Shown here: positions 31,923 through 41,463 of the stretch, piece after piece
Numbering within the stretch: position 1 is the first letter of the stretch
Layout: each line of letters starts with the position of its first letter
Assembly (NCBI RefSeq): GCF_947172395.1
Contig: NC_069087.1
Span: forward strand, 18,792,889-18,856,888
Direction of reading: 5' to 3'
Source: Bicyclus anynana
Taxonomy: Eukaryota > Arthropoda > Insecta > Lepidoptera > Nymphalidae
Length of the DNA stretch: 64,000 nucleotides
Translations under genes and position numbers: made by a program
The notes under the pieces: generated by a model
Seen by the model: the letters and a program-made list of their open reading frames with translations, nothing else
Databases searched by the model: none
What the model was told of the DNA's origin: nothing

Positions 31923-32319
31923 AATATGCAAAAAGCAATTTATCTAAAAGCACTTCAAATATATAAAAGCAATAAAATACATCAAACATGAATAAAATCT
32001 ACGGGAGAAAATTAATTCCCCTTGAAACAAGCTCACAATAAGCTTTCAAGTACCGAAAGCTTTCTTTTAGAATAATTTATTATAATATATAATAACAAGT
32101 AGGTAATTTATCGTAGGTACTTATTTATATTCAATATAGGGAGCAACTAAACAATTGTGTTGTAATTTATTCTGTAGTACGTATCTACGTCGATTATAAT
32201 CATCTACAACATCCTTACATTTTATTATATTGAATTGCTGTTTTCGTTTATTATGAAAGATTTGTTAGCTCTGTAATTTTGTAAGCTCCTACCTATATTA
32301 AAAGTATTTGAAGTAAGTG
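31923..32319. other. Anonymous AT-rich DNA
   Basis: Nothing was recognised. Confidence 0.45.
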
Positions 32320-32331
32320 AAATACATTGTC

Positions 32332-32615
32332 GGATAGAAGCAGGCGTTACTTTGCGGAAGTTCATCATGATTATATAATGATTTATTTATTTTGCTATCA
32401 TCCGCGAAAATTCGGCGAACCCATGCGACAACGTCACGACAAAGTGCAATAGGCACTAGCTTTGCAATTGCACGTTGTAGAGTCAACATCTCCTGAGGAT
32501 GCTCCGGTTTCGGGGTGAAACGTACCTAGAGAGTATTTTGTCGGACCTGGGTGACGTTGTCGCATGGGTTCGCCGAATTTTCGCGGATGATAGCAAAATA
32601 AATAAATCATTATAT
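32332..32615 (+). mobile_element. Hairpin element, copy 2 (left arm partly deleted)
   Basis: It is bounded by the 12-bp direct repeat aaatacattgtc (32320-32331; 32616-32627). It starts exactly ggatagaagcaggcgttact. The left arm runs about 32370-32436 and stops within acaacgtcac. A unique joint (gacaaagtgcaataggcact) follows, then the full right half from cgttgtagagtcaacatctc to atcattatat. Its arm sequence (gaaaattcggcgaaccca / tgggttcgccgaattttc) equals copy 3 and differs from copy 1 by matched changes. ORFs here are only arm translations. Confidence 0.8.
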
Positions 32616-32776
32616 AAATACATTGTCAATTTTATATACGAAATGTATAATTGTATTATGTCAAAATATTTGTTTTTAAATTTTACGTTATCTATAAGCT
32701 ACTTCAAGGAGTGCGCCTAGCAACTTATCAATCTAGTTTCTTCTTTAACTTTTTATCATAGAACGGCTAGGCACCT

Positions 32777-32915
32777 TTTTTTTTTTTTTTTAACGTGGGG
32801 AAATCCTCATGGATACCTTTTCGCCACGGGGAGGCAAGAAGGTTATGTCGGACTTCAACCGACTAAAACCCCACGGTGTTCCGACTCACCGCCTAATAAC
32901 TGAGCCACGGGAACA
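32777..32915 (-). mobile_element. Short SINE with poly(A) and 15-bp TSD
   Basis: On the minus strand it reads gttcccgtggctcagttatt (A-box-like, tRNA-related), aggcggtgagtcggaacacc, tttagtcggttgaagtccga, ctccccgtggcgaaaaggta, ttccccacgtta and poly(A) (plus-strand T run 32776-32791). It is flanked by the identical 15-mer aacggctaggcacct at 32762-32776 and 32916-32930. It is a young insertion of a short SINE family with no other copy in the window. No canonical B box is obvious. Confidence 0.75.
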
Positions 32916-33137
32916 AACGGCTAGGCACCTGCATGAATACGTAGTTGCTAGGCAAACGCCTACCATGGGCTGCATTAAGCTTACCATTTAATGGGTCAAG
33001 TCTTGCCACTTGAAGTATTAACTCTTAAAGTTAATTCTCATCGGTTTACAAACAAAACATTACTTGTGTAGGTTTATACCACAAACAAAATGACGATAGC
33101 TGTGATTTGCAAATGTCATTTAACTCAATGCAGGAGT

Positions 33138-33244
33138 ATGATTTCCTCTTGTTAATTAGGGTACGATGGGACTGACATGTTATTTATAATAAAAGTCCCT
33201 TAAAACTTATAGATTAAAAAAAAAAAAAAAAAATGATTTCCTCT
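33138..33244 (+). mobile_element. Tiny retroposed insertion with poly(A) and 12-bp TSD
   Basis: The identical 12-mer atgatttcctct occurs at 33138-33149 and 33233-33244. Between them lie about 83 bp ending in an 18-A tract (33216-33233) preceded by ataataaaagtccc, an AATAAA-like signal. This is the hallmark of target-primed reverse transcription of an extremely 5'-truncated transcript. The source RNA is not identified. Confidence 0.75.
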
Positions 33245-33382
33245 AATGTTATCACAAAGAATCACTACATCTTCTTGGCACATTACGAATGTACATTGTA
33301 GCTACATCGCTACGAGCCGAGAGCTGGCGGCGGAGGTATTTGCAAATCATAAATATCGTATGGCAACACCGACAACCAACAA

Positions 33383-33430
33383 TGAAATTCAAATCAAAAT
33401 AATGCTTTATTCAAGTAGGCTTTCACGAGA
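33383..33430 (-). repeat. Dispersed 3'-tail motif, reverse copy
   Basis: aatgaaattcaaatcaaaat, then gctttattcaagtaggcttt, is the reverse complement of the tail motif seen at 37871 and 43916. Confidence 0.45.
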
Positions 33431-33535
33431 TCTTTCGAATAGTTAAATATTCAGCAGCGCCACTGATGTGACGTTGTTTGTGTGCTGAGTGTTGCGATAC
33501 TCGATACTGTTCATATATATATTTTTATTCGTTAC

Positions 33536-33829
33536 CAATTGACGATAGTCTCACCTGATTGGAAGTGATGATGCAATCTAAAATGGAAGCGGGTTAACTT
33601 GTTAGGAGGAGGATGAAAATCCACACCCTTTTCGGTTTCTACACGACATCGTACCGGAACGCTAAGTCGCTTGGCGATCTTTGCCGGTGTGAAGGTAAGC
33701 CACACCCGCAACCTCCCGCCAGACAGATCTGTACCAATTAAGAAAACCTCAATCGGCCGAGCCGGGATCGAACTCAGGACCTCCGTTTTGTAAATCCACC
33801 GCGCATAACACTGCGCCACGAAGGTCATC
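33536..33829 (-). mobile_element. tRNA-derived SINE family B, full length
   Basis: The minus-strand head (accttcgtggcgcagtgtta, then gcgcggtggatttacaaaa, cggaggtcctgagttcgatc) is followed by the full body including aattggtacagatctgtct and gtgtggcttaccttcacacc. The 99-codon frame through it is SINE-derived. It lies 8 bp from a Helitron-like terminus. Confidence 0.85.
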
Positions 33830-33837
33830 AAAATTCA

Positions 33838-33950
33838 CTAGCGGAAGCTCGCGATCCTGTTTGTGTGTAATTCTTCTTAGTGTTACAACGGAGAAATAAT
33901 AACAGACATACTTATTTTCGCATTTGTAATATTAGTACTTTTGGCTAAGA
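33838..33950 (-). mobile_element. Helitron-like terminus, reverse orientation
   Basis: cactagcggaagctcgcgat, then atttgtaatattagta near 33925-33940, gives both ends of a much shortened reverse copy. Confidence 0.45.
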
Positions 33951-34670
33951 ACAATGTTTTAAAACCGATGACAATTAACTTTAAAAGTAAATACTTCAAG
34001 TGTCAAGACTTATCCAATTAGACTATAAATTAAATTAGTCAATTGAATTTCTATACCATTACTTGTTAATAAGAAACTATGCATTTGTAACGTAAATATA
34101 ACTCTCCGAATCAGCGCAAACACAAAACTCGCATGCAGCTATAAACACACAACCAGATTTGAGTTTTACGTTGAATTTCCAGTGTGAATGACGCTTGATT
34201 AACTAAATTATTCTCAAAGAAAATTAACAATTCAATAGACCGGTATGTTGGTATGTTAATGTTGTAAGCGCTTTATACCTTTGGGCTACTCAGCCAAAAG
34301 GTAAAAGCCTAAAGTCGAGTACTCAGTCCACTCATTATTTTATTAAATAAAAATTCAATACACAAAAATGTTTTACAAGGGTCGCTGGAATTAACGAACG
34401 AGAAATTTTAACTAAAAGTTATTGATGAAATGATACGCATGGCTGATTACACAAAGCGCACAAACTTTTGAGTGCAAGCGAATTATTTTATAAAGACTCT
34501 TGGCCTTTGACAGCAGCAGGTAATTAACGTGTGGAAAAATACTGTTTCAACGGTCTTAAATAAAATTGTGCGGCTTTGAAAAGTAACTTTTCATGAAGCA
34601 GATTGTTATTGTGTCATTTTTAGTCTACATACACATAATATTTTTCTTAATTATTGTCGACAGTATTGTT
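33951..34670. other. Anonymous AT-rich DNA
   Basis: No gene or recognised repeat lies between the Helitron terminus and the minisatellite. Confidence 0.45.
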
Positions 34671-35665
34671 CGATCCGTCAGTGCGCCGTTTAAAAACTGT
34701 CGATAGTAGATAGATACTAGTCGATCGGTCTGTGCGCCGTGCAATAATTTTCGATAATGCATCGGTCAGTACGCCGTGCAACAATTGTCGATAGTACTAG
34801 TCGATCGGTCTGTGCGCCGTGCAATAATTTTCGATAATGCATCGGTCAGTACGCCGTGCAACAATTGTCGATAGTACTAGTCGATCGGTCTGTGCGCCGT
34901 GCAATAATTTTCGATAATGCATCGGTCAGTACGCCGTGCAACAATTATTGTTGATAGTACTAGTCGATCGGTCTGTGCGCCGTGCAATAATTTTCGATAA
35001 TGCATCGGTCAGTACGCCGTGCAACAATTGTCGATAGTACTAGTCAATCGGTCTATGCGCCGTGCAATAATTTTCGATAATGCATCGGTCAGTACGCCGT
35101 GCAACAATTGTCGATAGTACTAGTCGATCGGTCTGTGCGCCGTGCAATAATTTTCGATAATGCATCGGTCAGTACGCCGTGCAACAATTATTGTTGATAG
35201 TACTAGTCGATCGGTCTGTGCGCCGTGCAATAATTTTCGATAATGCATCGGTCAGTACGCCGTGCAACAATTGTCGATAGTACTAGTCGATCGGTCTGTG
35301 CGCCGTGCAATAATTTTCGATAATGCATCGGTCAGTACGCCGTGCAACAATTATTGTTGATAGTACTAGTCGATCGGTCTGTGCGCCGTGCAATAATTTT
35401 CGATAATGCATCGGTCAGTACGCCGTGCAACAATTGTCGATAGTACTAGTCAATCGGTCTATGCGCCGTGCAATAATTTTCGATAGTGCATCGGTCAGTA
35501 CGCCGTGCAACAATTGTCGATAGTGCTAGTCGATCGGTCAGTGCACCGTGCAATAATTGTCGATAGTGCTAGTCGATCGGTCAGTGCACCGTGCAATAAT
35601 TGTCGTTAGTGCTAGTCGATCGGTCAGTACGCCGTGCAATAATTGTCGATTCGATAGTGCTAGGC
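34671..35665 (+). repeat. Minisatellite with higher-order structure
   Basis: The array has an about 80-bp unit made of two related about 40-bp halves: cgatcggtctgtgcgccgtg, then caataattttcgataatg; and catcggtcagtacgccgtgc, then aacaattgtcgatagtacta. Anchoring on tcgatcggtc gives starts at 34721, 34801, 34881, 34964, 35044, 35124, 35207, 35287, 35370, 35450, 35530, 35573 and 35616. The spacings are 80, 80, 83, 80, 80, 83, 80, 83, 80, 80, 43 and 43. The 83-bp units carry attattgttgatag in place of attgtcgatag. The right end collapses to single 43-bp half-units and the left edge is degenerate. The frame at 35557-35754 is array-derived. Confidence 0.95.
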
Positions 35666-35759
35666 GTTGCTTGGGCACTTTATTGTCCCGCAGCAGGAGG
35701 TGTAAATTTTTTTTTTACATTTTAATAGTGTTTTGTACGGCGCAGCTTGCATGAATTTG

Positions 35760-35835
35760 TCGCCGCTGTTGGCTACCATATTTACCTATGGTAGGAGCAT
35801 GGGCTGACAAACTCTCAGCGTTAGTCGGCTTACAG
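35760..35835 (+). repeat. Dispersed repeat R-gagcatg, copy 1
   Basis: gttggctaccatatttacct, then atggtaggagcatgggctga, caaactctcagc, is shared with 52450-52545 (reverse) and 53028-53115 (forward). The class is unknown. Confidence 0.55.
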
Positions 35836-36231
35836 CACACGACAGCACAGTAATTAAGCTAAGAGCCGACGGAGCTCAGAGCTATCGGGCTTTTTATAGG
35901 AGATGTAGTTGTTTTACTGCTGGTACATTGACGTCTTGCCGGCGACCTCTGGCTACGTGTGCCTGGAGTTATGTAAAGGTCATTCACATGCTAGCCGCAG
36001 TTCAAAGAGTTACACAAAAACACTTCATACATTCTAACTCTAAACTGTAACTAAAACGTTTTGAAAAAATATTATATACATTTCCGGCAATGTGTATAAT
36101 TCAGATATTCTATACAATGCTTTTGGATATTCGAACACATACAGAAAGAAACTGTGTTAGCAGTTACAAATATGTCGGGAACTTAGATCAGCTTACCGAA
36201 AATTGAATTACTGTGTAGGATAGGATAGGAT
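35836..36231. other. Anonymous non-coding DNA
   Basis: Nothing was recognised. Confidence 0.4.
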
Positions 36232-36546
36232 GAGCCGTGATAGCCCAGTGGATATGACCTCTGCCTCCGATTTCGGAGGGTGTGGGTTCGAATCCGGTCC
36301 GGGGCATGCACCTCCAACTTTTCAGTTGTGTGCATTTTAAGCAAGTAAATATCACGTGTCTCAATCGGTGAAGGAAAACATCGTGAGGAAACCTGCATAA
36401 CAGAGAATTATCTTAATTTTCTGCGTGTGTGAAGTCTGCCAATCCGCATTGGGCCAGCGTGGTGGACTATTGGCCTAACCCCTCTCATTTTGAGAGGAGA
36501 CCCAAGCTCAGCAGTGAGCCGAATATGGGTTGATGACGATGACGAT
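36232..36546 (+). mobile_element. tRNA-derived SINE family A, full length
   Basis: The head gagccgtgatagcccagtgg and gtgggttcgaatccggtcc contains recognisable Pol III A and B boxes. The body runs gcatgcacctccaacttttc, tcaatcggtgaaggaaaaca, gaagtctgccaatccgcatt and gagccgaatatgggttgatg, and ends (gacgat)n. This is the best family A reference in the window. The 71-codon minus frame is a shadow. Confidence 0.85.
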
Positions 36547-36562
36547 ACAATGCCTAGGCAAT
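36545..36562. repeat. attgcctaggcaat-type palindrome
   Basis: acaatgcctaggcaatgtat at 36547 recurs as acattgcctaggcatgttat at 37348-37367. These are two copies of a CCTAGG-centred palindrome about 800 bp apart, possibly the ends of an undefined element. Confidence 0.35.
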
Positions 36563-36870
36563 GTATAAAATACGTGGGGCGGTTTGGCTCTGTATAAAAT
36601 ATTATGAATATGATCGTTCATTGCATACATAACTTTGATTAAATTGATTACCTCCTAGTCAAATAAGAGATATTTCTTTATTTTACACACTGCATTACAG
36701 TGTGTAAAGTAAATAGATTTTGGTATCATTTGCATAGAGAATCTATAAATAATTGTATACCTATGTAATTATATAGAGGTTATATCATACAATTATCATT
36801 CTCATCACAAGATTTTTCACTTTTTCGGAGTAACCTAATTAAATTTATTATATTAATTAGTCCCTACAAA

Positions 36871-36919
36871 AGACCTATGTCCTGCAGTGGACGTCCATCG
36901 GCTGATATGACGATGATGA
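36871..36919 (+). pseudogene. RTE-class LINE terminal scrap
   Basis: agacctatgtcctgcagtgg, then acgtccatcggctgatatga, cgatgatga, equals the last codons ('YVQQWTSIG stop') and tail of the intact RTE copy. It is an extreme 5' truncation. Confidence 0.8.
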
Positions 36920-37860
36920 ATTAAATTATTGCAACAAATTAACATGGCAAATATTTTTTGAAGACTCAAGTATTTAAAAGTGGCTACGCCAGAAGACTCG
37001 TTCCGTCGCCATTGCATTCAGCTTCACCTCCTCGACCTTCGTTTCTGCACTCTGCTACGTAGGCTTGCTTAATTGAGGACCTCCTTCTCGAGCTTCGAAC
37101 TTTGCGCTTTACAGAACACTTTAGGGTTAGTGCAGGCAAACTGCGTGCAGTCTACTACGTAAAAGTGAAGATCACGCAATGAACTCAACACACACTGCGT
37201 GCGTTCTTTAGTTGTACGGAGTGCAATGAAATACGAATGTACTGCCTGCCCACGCGCACGTCCTGTCCTTGCCTGCTCTCGTCATACATACATTACAGGC
37301 TGAGCATCCGGTATTGTATAGAAAGTATAAAATTAAAAATATTTAATACATTGCCTAGGCATGTTATAGAATGCCGGACTATGCACATTGCCGGTAACAT
37401 ACAAATTTAATCCATTACATGCAGCCAGCGGACTGCATAAAGAGATTTTAATTAATAAGCACGAATATTGATTACCAGTTTCTGGGAACATATTCGTATT
37501 CATATATCGGTATTTAATTTGGTTCAGAATTCCAGGCTCAATACTTGTCCAGTATTTATTTTATAATATTATTGAATGATATATTATTTCACTTATTATT
37601 ATTTTTATTGAAATTTTATTACTAAAATATTATTTCGTAGCATCAAACTCTTGCTGCAGTAAAAAACTAAATTATAAAACAAAAAATCCGACTGCTTCAG
37701 CGTAATAAACTGAAAAGAATAAAACCATATCTCAATAATATTATAAAATTAATACTCACACAAATATTATGTTAACTACAAATATTTATTTTTTGTTTAC
37801 AGATGTTTGCAAATTAATATAATCATCAGAACGTGGTGAGTATATTCAATAGAAAAAGGT
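36920..37860. other. Anonymous non-coding DNA
   Basis: The region 36980-37310 has balanced base composition and repeated words (ctgcgtgc, tctactacgta), but no ORF or recognised element. The remainder is AT-rich. Confidence 0.4.
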
Positions 37861-37870
37861 AATTAGATAA

Positions 37871-37938
37871 AATGCTTATGACATTTCGAAAGTGCTTGTA
37901 AACTAAGTCTAATTGAAATATATGAATTTCGATTTTGA
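37871..37938 (+). repeat. Dispersed 3'-tail motif, copy 2
   Basis: tgacatttcgaaagtgcttg, then taaactaagtctaattgaaa, tatatgaatttcgattttg. It is the same as 43916-43980 with a few changes. The likely source is a LINE 3' end. Confidence 0.55.
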
Positions 37939-37964
37939 TTACGATTTTTACCAATTAAGGTACG

Positions 37965-38310
37965 ATTACATAATGATTTATTTATTTTGCTATCATCCGC
38001 GAAAATTCGGCGAACCCATGCGACAACGTCACCCAGGTCCGACAAAATACTCTCTACGTACGTTTCACCCCGAAACCGGAGCATCCTCAGGAGATGTTGA
38101 CTCTACAACGTGCAATTGCAAAGTCAACGTTGTAGAGTCAACATCTCCTGAGGATGCTCCGGTTTCGGGGTGAAACGTACGTAGAGAGTATTTTGTCGGA
38201 CCTGGGTGACGTTGTCGCATGGGTTCGCCGAATTTTCGCGGATGATAGCAAAATAAATAAATCATTATATAATCATGATGAACTTCCGCAAAGTAACGCC
38301 TGCTTCTATC
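37965..38310 (-). mobile_element. Hairpin element, copy 3 (complete, reverse orientation)
   Basis: It is bounded by the 13-bp direct repeat caattaaggtacg (37952-37964; 38311-38323). Two 146-nt arms (37965-38110 and 38128-38273) are almost perfect inverted repeats separated by a 17-nt loop (tgcaattgcaaagtcaa). A non-palindromic head of 37 nt (38274-38310, minus-strand ggatagaagcaggcgttact) lies at one side only. Landmarks in each arm are the tgatttatttattttgct end, ggcgaacccatgcgacaacg, ccaggtccgacaaaatac and ccccgaaaccggagcatcct. The asymmetric head and long TSD argue against an ordinary cut-and-paste MITE. Overlapping 73-86 codon frames are arm translations. Confidence 0.85.
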
Positions 38311-38323
38311 CAATTAAGGTACG

Positions 38324-38735
38324 TTTAACTTAGTAGTAACCCAGGGACATACAAATGAAGATTTGAATTCCAATTCCAAGAAAGAAAACCAATTCATTGG
38401 CATCCTTTACTAGGCATGTTGTGTCGTAGGGTCAGTAACAATGCGTCAAACCCATGTGAAAGGGTCCATTAGTTAACTCGATGTATCAGCAGCGCAGGCC
38501 CAAGGTCAAGTCCTGTTATCGCGCGATAGGCCGCCCACTTGCCTCTAATTAAACCACATGCCTATCTTATCTGGCGCCTAACCACACTCACATGGCGATT
38601 ATTGTAACTAACACCCATTATCTCGACCATGTGTGCGCACCGCACATGCGGTAGGTATGGAGCGTTGGGAATTCGCTTTTTTGATACTAGCTGATGGAAC
38701 AAACTTGCTAGCAGGACAGACAATAATATTGTAAA
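38324..38735. other. Anonymous non-coding DNA
   Basis: Nothing was recognised. Confidence 0.45.
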
Positions 38736-38900
38736 CTAGCGGACGCCTGCGACTTCGTCCGCCCTTAGACCTCCTTAATCCGGCTCTCTCGCAAAATCCG
38801 TTCTTAGTGGACCTCTACTACCTGTGAACTAACTTCCTGCCAAAGGGAATGCCCATCCCTGGCCCAGGCCTATCCTGACCACCCGGTAGTTTCCTTATAT
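38736..38900 (-). mobile_element. Helitron-like element, 3' half reversed
   Basis: aactagcggacgcctgcgac, then ttcgtccgcccttagacct, ccttaatccggctct, mirrors the right end of 4270-4553 and 51105-51205. It is the same subfamily. Confidence 0.55.
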
Positions 38901-39455
38901 TTAAAAATAATTGATAATTCTACTGTAATAATGATCATTACTTTACCAAAAAAATTTTGCTACAACGGGGACAAGATCGTTGACCATACAGCGTGACTTT
39001 TACGATATTTTTTGAAAACTTAGGATTGGTTTGTTTGTTCGTTTTCTTGTTTGTTAAGCTTGTTGGTAACAGAAAAATAATACAAAAATATCTCCAAATG
39101 TTGCTTCGCCGCTTTGGTACACCGGCGAACATTTTGCCCTAGAAGAGTGATAAAAAATTGTATTTTTCTTCAAGGAATATACTTTTATTAAGCCAATTAA
39201 TTAACCAACGATTCTTATTTATACATCATATTATTATCTCCATATACTTTTATACGGGGGTATACCTTGGTTCCTTGGGCCGACTTTATATGAGCCGGTG
39301 GGCATTCCACTTTCAACTTTGCACGTCAAGTGGTTATCGAGATAATTTGATAAATGACTTTTGCATTTATATACTAAGATGTAGGTCACACGGCGTAAGT
39401 AGTACCTCAGTAATATTACAGCAAACATCTACCAAATATCTTTATCTATATTTTA
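38901..39455. other. Anonymous non-coding DNA
   Basis: The 105-codon plus frame 39158-39475 and the 64-codon minus frames overlap each other, lack known motifs and partly run into a Helitron remnant. They are considered chance. Confidence 0.45.
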
Positions 39456-39575
39456 TAGGTATTATTAAGAGGTAAAGTTTGCGAGGTTGCAGAGGTGATC
39501 TCTGGATCTTCAGAACTGTTTTTTAAAACCTTTTACCAATAGAAAACATAATTTGAGACGCGAAGCGTCTTCTAG
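39456..39575 (+). mobile_element. Helitron-like element, internally deleted
   Basis: taggtattattaagaggtaa, gtgatctctggatcttcaga and gcgaagcgtcttctag|T give the family order in only 120 bp. The 3' hairpin is replaced by gacgcgaagcgtc, itself a palindrome. Confidence 0.55.
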
Positions 39576-39576
39576 T

Positions 39577-40996
39577 AGACAAGTAATTACACGTATGACG
39601 AGATAAAACGACTAGGGGCGCGATTATGATATCCTGAAGAAAATATCAAAAAGTTGTTATTATGTTTTACATTTAGACACTTATGATTTGTTATTAACTA
39701 AAATAAAGATAACACAGGAAGGGAGAACACAGGCAGGTATTCAGTGAAGTAGTTGAAAACAGCCGGCGGGCAGCAGTCAGCTGCGTCTAACTCTAACTAT
39801 TAACTAACTGGCGCTGGAAGTTTCCAATGTCAACAAACTCCGACTTAGCTGACGCGGCAGTTTGTTAATGCTATTATTACGCTCGTTCACATTGCCTCAC
39901 TTCCCAACTTTGCACGATTGTTTGCCTCCGTAACTCTACCTACTGCTTGCCAGTATTTCGAATTATTTTTCTTAACTTAATTAATGATAAAAACTCCATC
40001 GTTGGTATATTGGTTAGTCTATGTGAATAGGACGGTGGTACACTCCCGTAACATGGAGAGCTTCATCATGATTAACATATTTTGATAAAAGGTCATCACA
40101 AGAATCAAATATTGTCATACCGACATGTCAAGTCCACCAACACACACAACAGAGTGAATCTCCTCAATCTGGAGCATTGACTAGGAAAGGATGAATGTGT
40201 GAAATAATATGAGCTTATCTAAGTTAATTATAATTAACATTTAGAGAAATTGTTAAAACGTTCATATCAGGATTATCTTGAATCAAACTCTTTTTCATTG
40301 ACAGCTTTCTAGTGTCAATTACACTGTTCTAGAACCTTGTTTTAGTCTTGTACCTACTTGTTTAATCTATTTTTTATTTAATATAAAAATTAAAAGCGTT
40401 TATAATAATGTCTGATGCTAATTAATTATGACTCAGCGTCAGGTGAGATCGTTAATCAAAACAGGCAGATAAAAAGTCAGCGAAATGGACGGTGTTCATT
40501 TTTAAATACAAATTTAATTTTTACAACGAAAAATTCCTTTAACATTTTATGCTGAAATTTTCCGTTAATTTGTTCCCTTTTTGAATTTCATTATTCATTA
40601 GCCGACAATTGCAACGGCGATGTTGTCGGATGCTAATTAGCAACGCAAATGAGCGATGAAGACTATCTGCATTAACATCTCAAACAACAATCGACACTTG
40701 CTGCCGGCATTAACATCAATAAGGTTTGCTTGCAATGTTCGCTGTTGTTAATACTTAGTAATAGTCATTGTTTGTAGTATAGTCAATATTGTAGTACAGA
40801 ATTTTATATTCTGAAAATCGGCTCACATCAGCTGCTCTATTAAATAATTTGGTCTTTAAGAACAACCTATTACAATAAACATAAAATCAATTCAAATGTC
40901 ACCTACCTACTGTACCATATTTACGGAGTTGTCACCGTACCGTGTTGGCACCGGATGACATTAGTGACATAGAATCTGAATTTCGTATCTAAGGGC
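39577..40996. other. Anonymous non-coding DNA
   Basis: There is no ORF. Mixed composition with no recognised element over 1.4 kb makes it a candidate for single-copy regulatory or intergenic DNA. Confidence 0.4.
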
Positions 40997-41362
40997 TCCA
41001 ACACACGGGCCACAAGCCACAACCACAAAATGCTACCGGCATATTTCCTATAGTTTTCATACATATTATATAGACTCGCCGCACACGGTTGCGCCGGTGG
41101 CTGCCACACGCTACAATCGTCGCTGCTCGCTTCTTGTGGCCTGCACCGGCCACTAAACGCCGACACTCGCTGCCACTCGCGCGATTCCGCACCCCTCTCT
41201 CTCTTATCTCAGTAAACCTGTTAGAGTCAAAAAGCAGCCACCGACCGCAAATGTCGACCACCGGCCACAAGTGGCTGTCCCGCGCTTCAGCTGCTTTTGT
41301 TGCCCATTCTTGCTTCTTGTGGCAGCGTTTGTCGTTGCTGTCGCATGTGGCCCGTGTGCGGC
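40997..41362. repeat. GC-rich inverted-repeat element candidate
   Basis: The left end reads ccaacacacgggccacaagc. The right end, reverse-complemented, reads gccgcacacgggccacatgc. The interior is rich in ccac/gtgg words and has two more diverged inverted pairs (ttcttgtggcctgcaccgg and gaccaccggccacaagtgg). Three overlapping frames up to 128 codons on both strands arise from this composition and their products lack any known domain. It is most likely a MITE-like element. Confidence 0.45.
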
Positions 41363-41402
41363 GACACTTAATCAAGTTAGTGAATTAGGACTGATATTGG
41401 CC

Positions 41403-41463
41403 GTTGCTAGCTACCACCCTGCCAGCAAAGACGTAACTCCAAGCAACTTAGGGTTATTTTGTC
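41403..41463 (+). repeat. SINE family B internal scrap
   Basis: gttgctagctaccaccctgc, then cagcaaagacgtaactccaa, gcaacttagggtt, corresponds to the central SINE B segment only. Confidence 0.5.

Noticed and set aside
34671..35665. CRISPR array
   Set aside because: The units are adjacent tandem repeats without unique spacers, and the sequence is clearly eukaryotic.
37863..38313. Several 73-86 aa frames sharing 'IYLFCYHPRKFGEPMRQRHP'
   Set aside because: They are translations of the two arms of the hairpin element and recur at 20.2 and 32.4 kb.
40989..41388. 128-aa and 99-aa overlapping frames that might be host genes
   Set aside because: They lie on opposite strands of the same GC-rich inverted-repeat block, have no recognisable domain, and are biased to Arg/Cys/His by composition.
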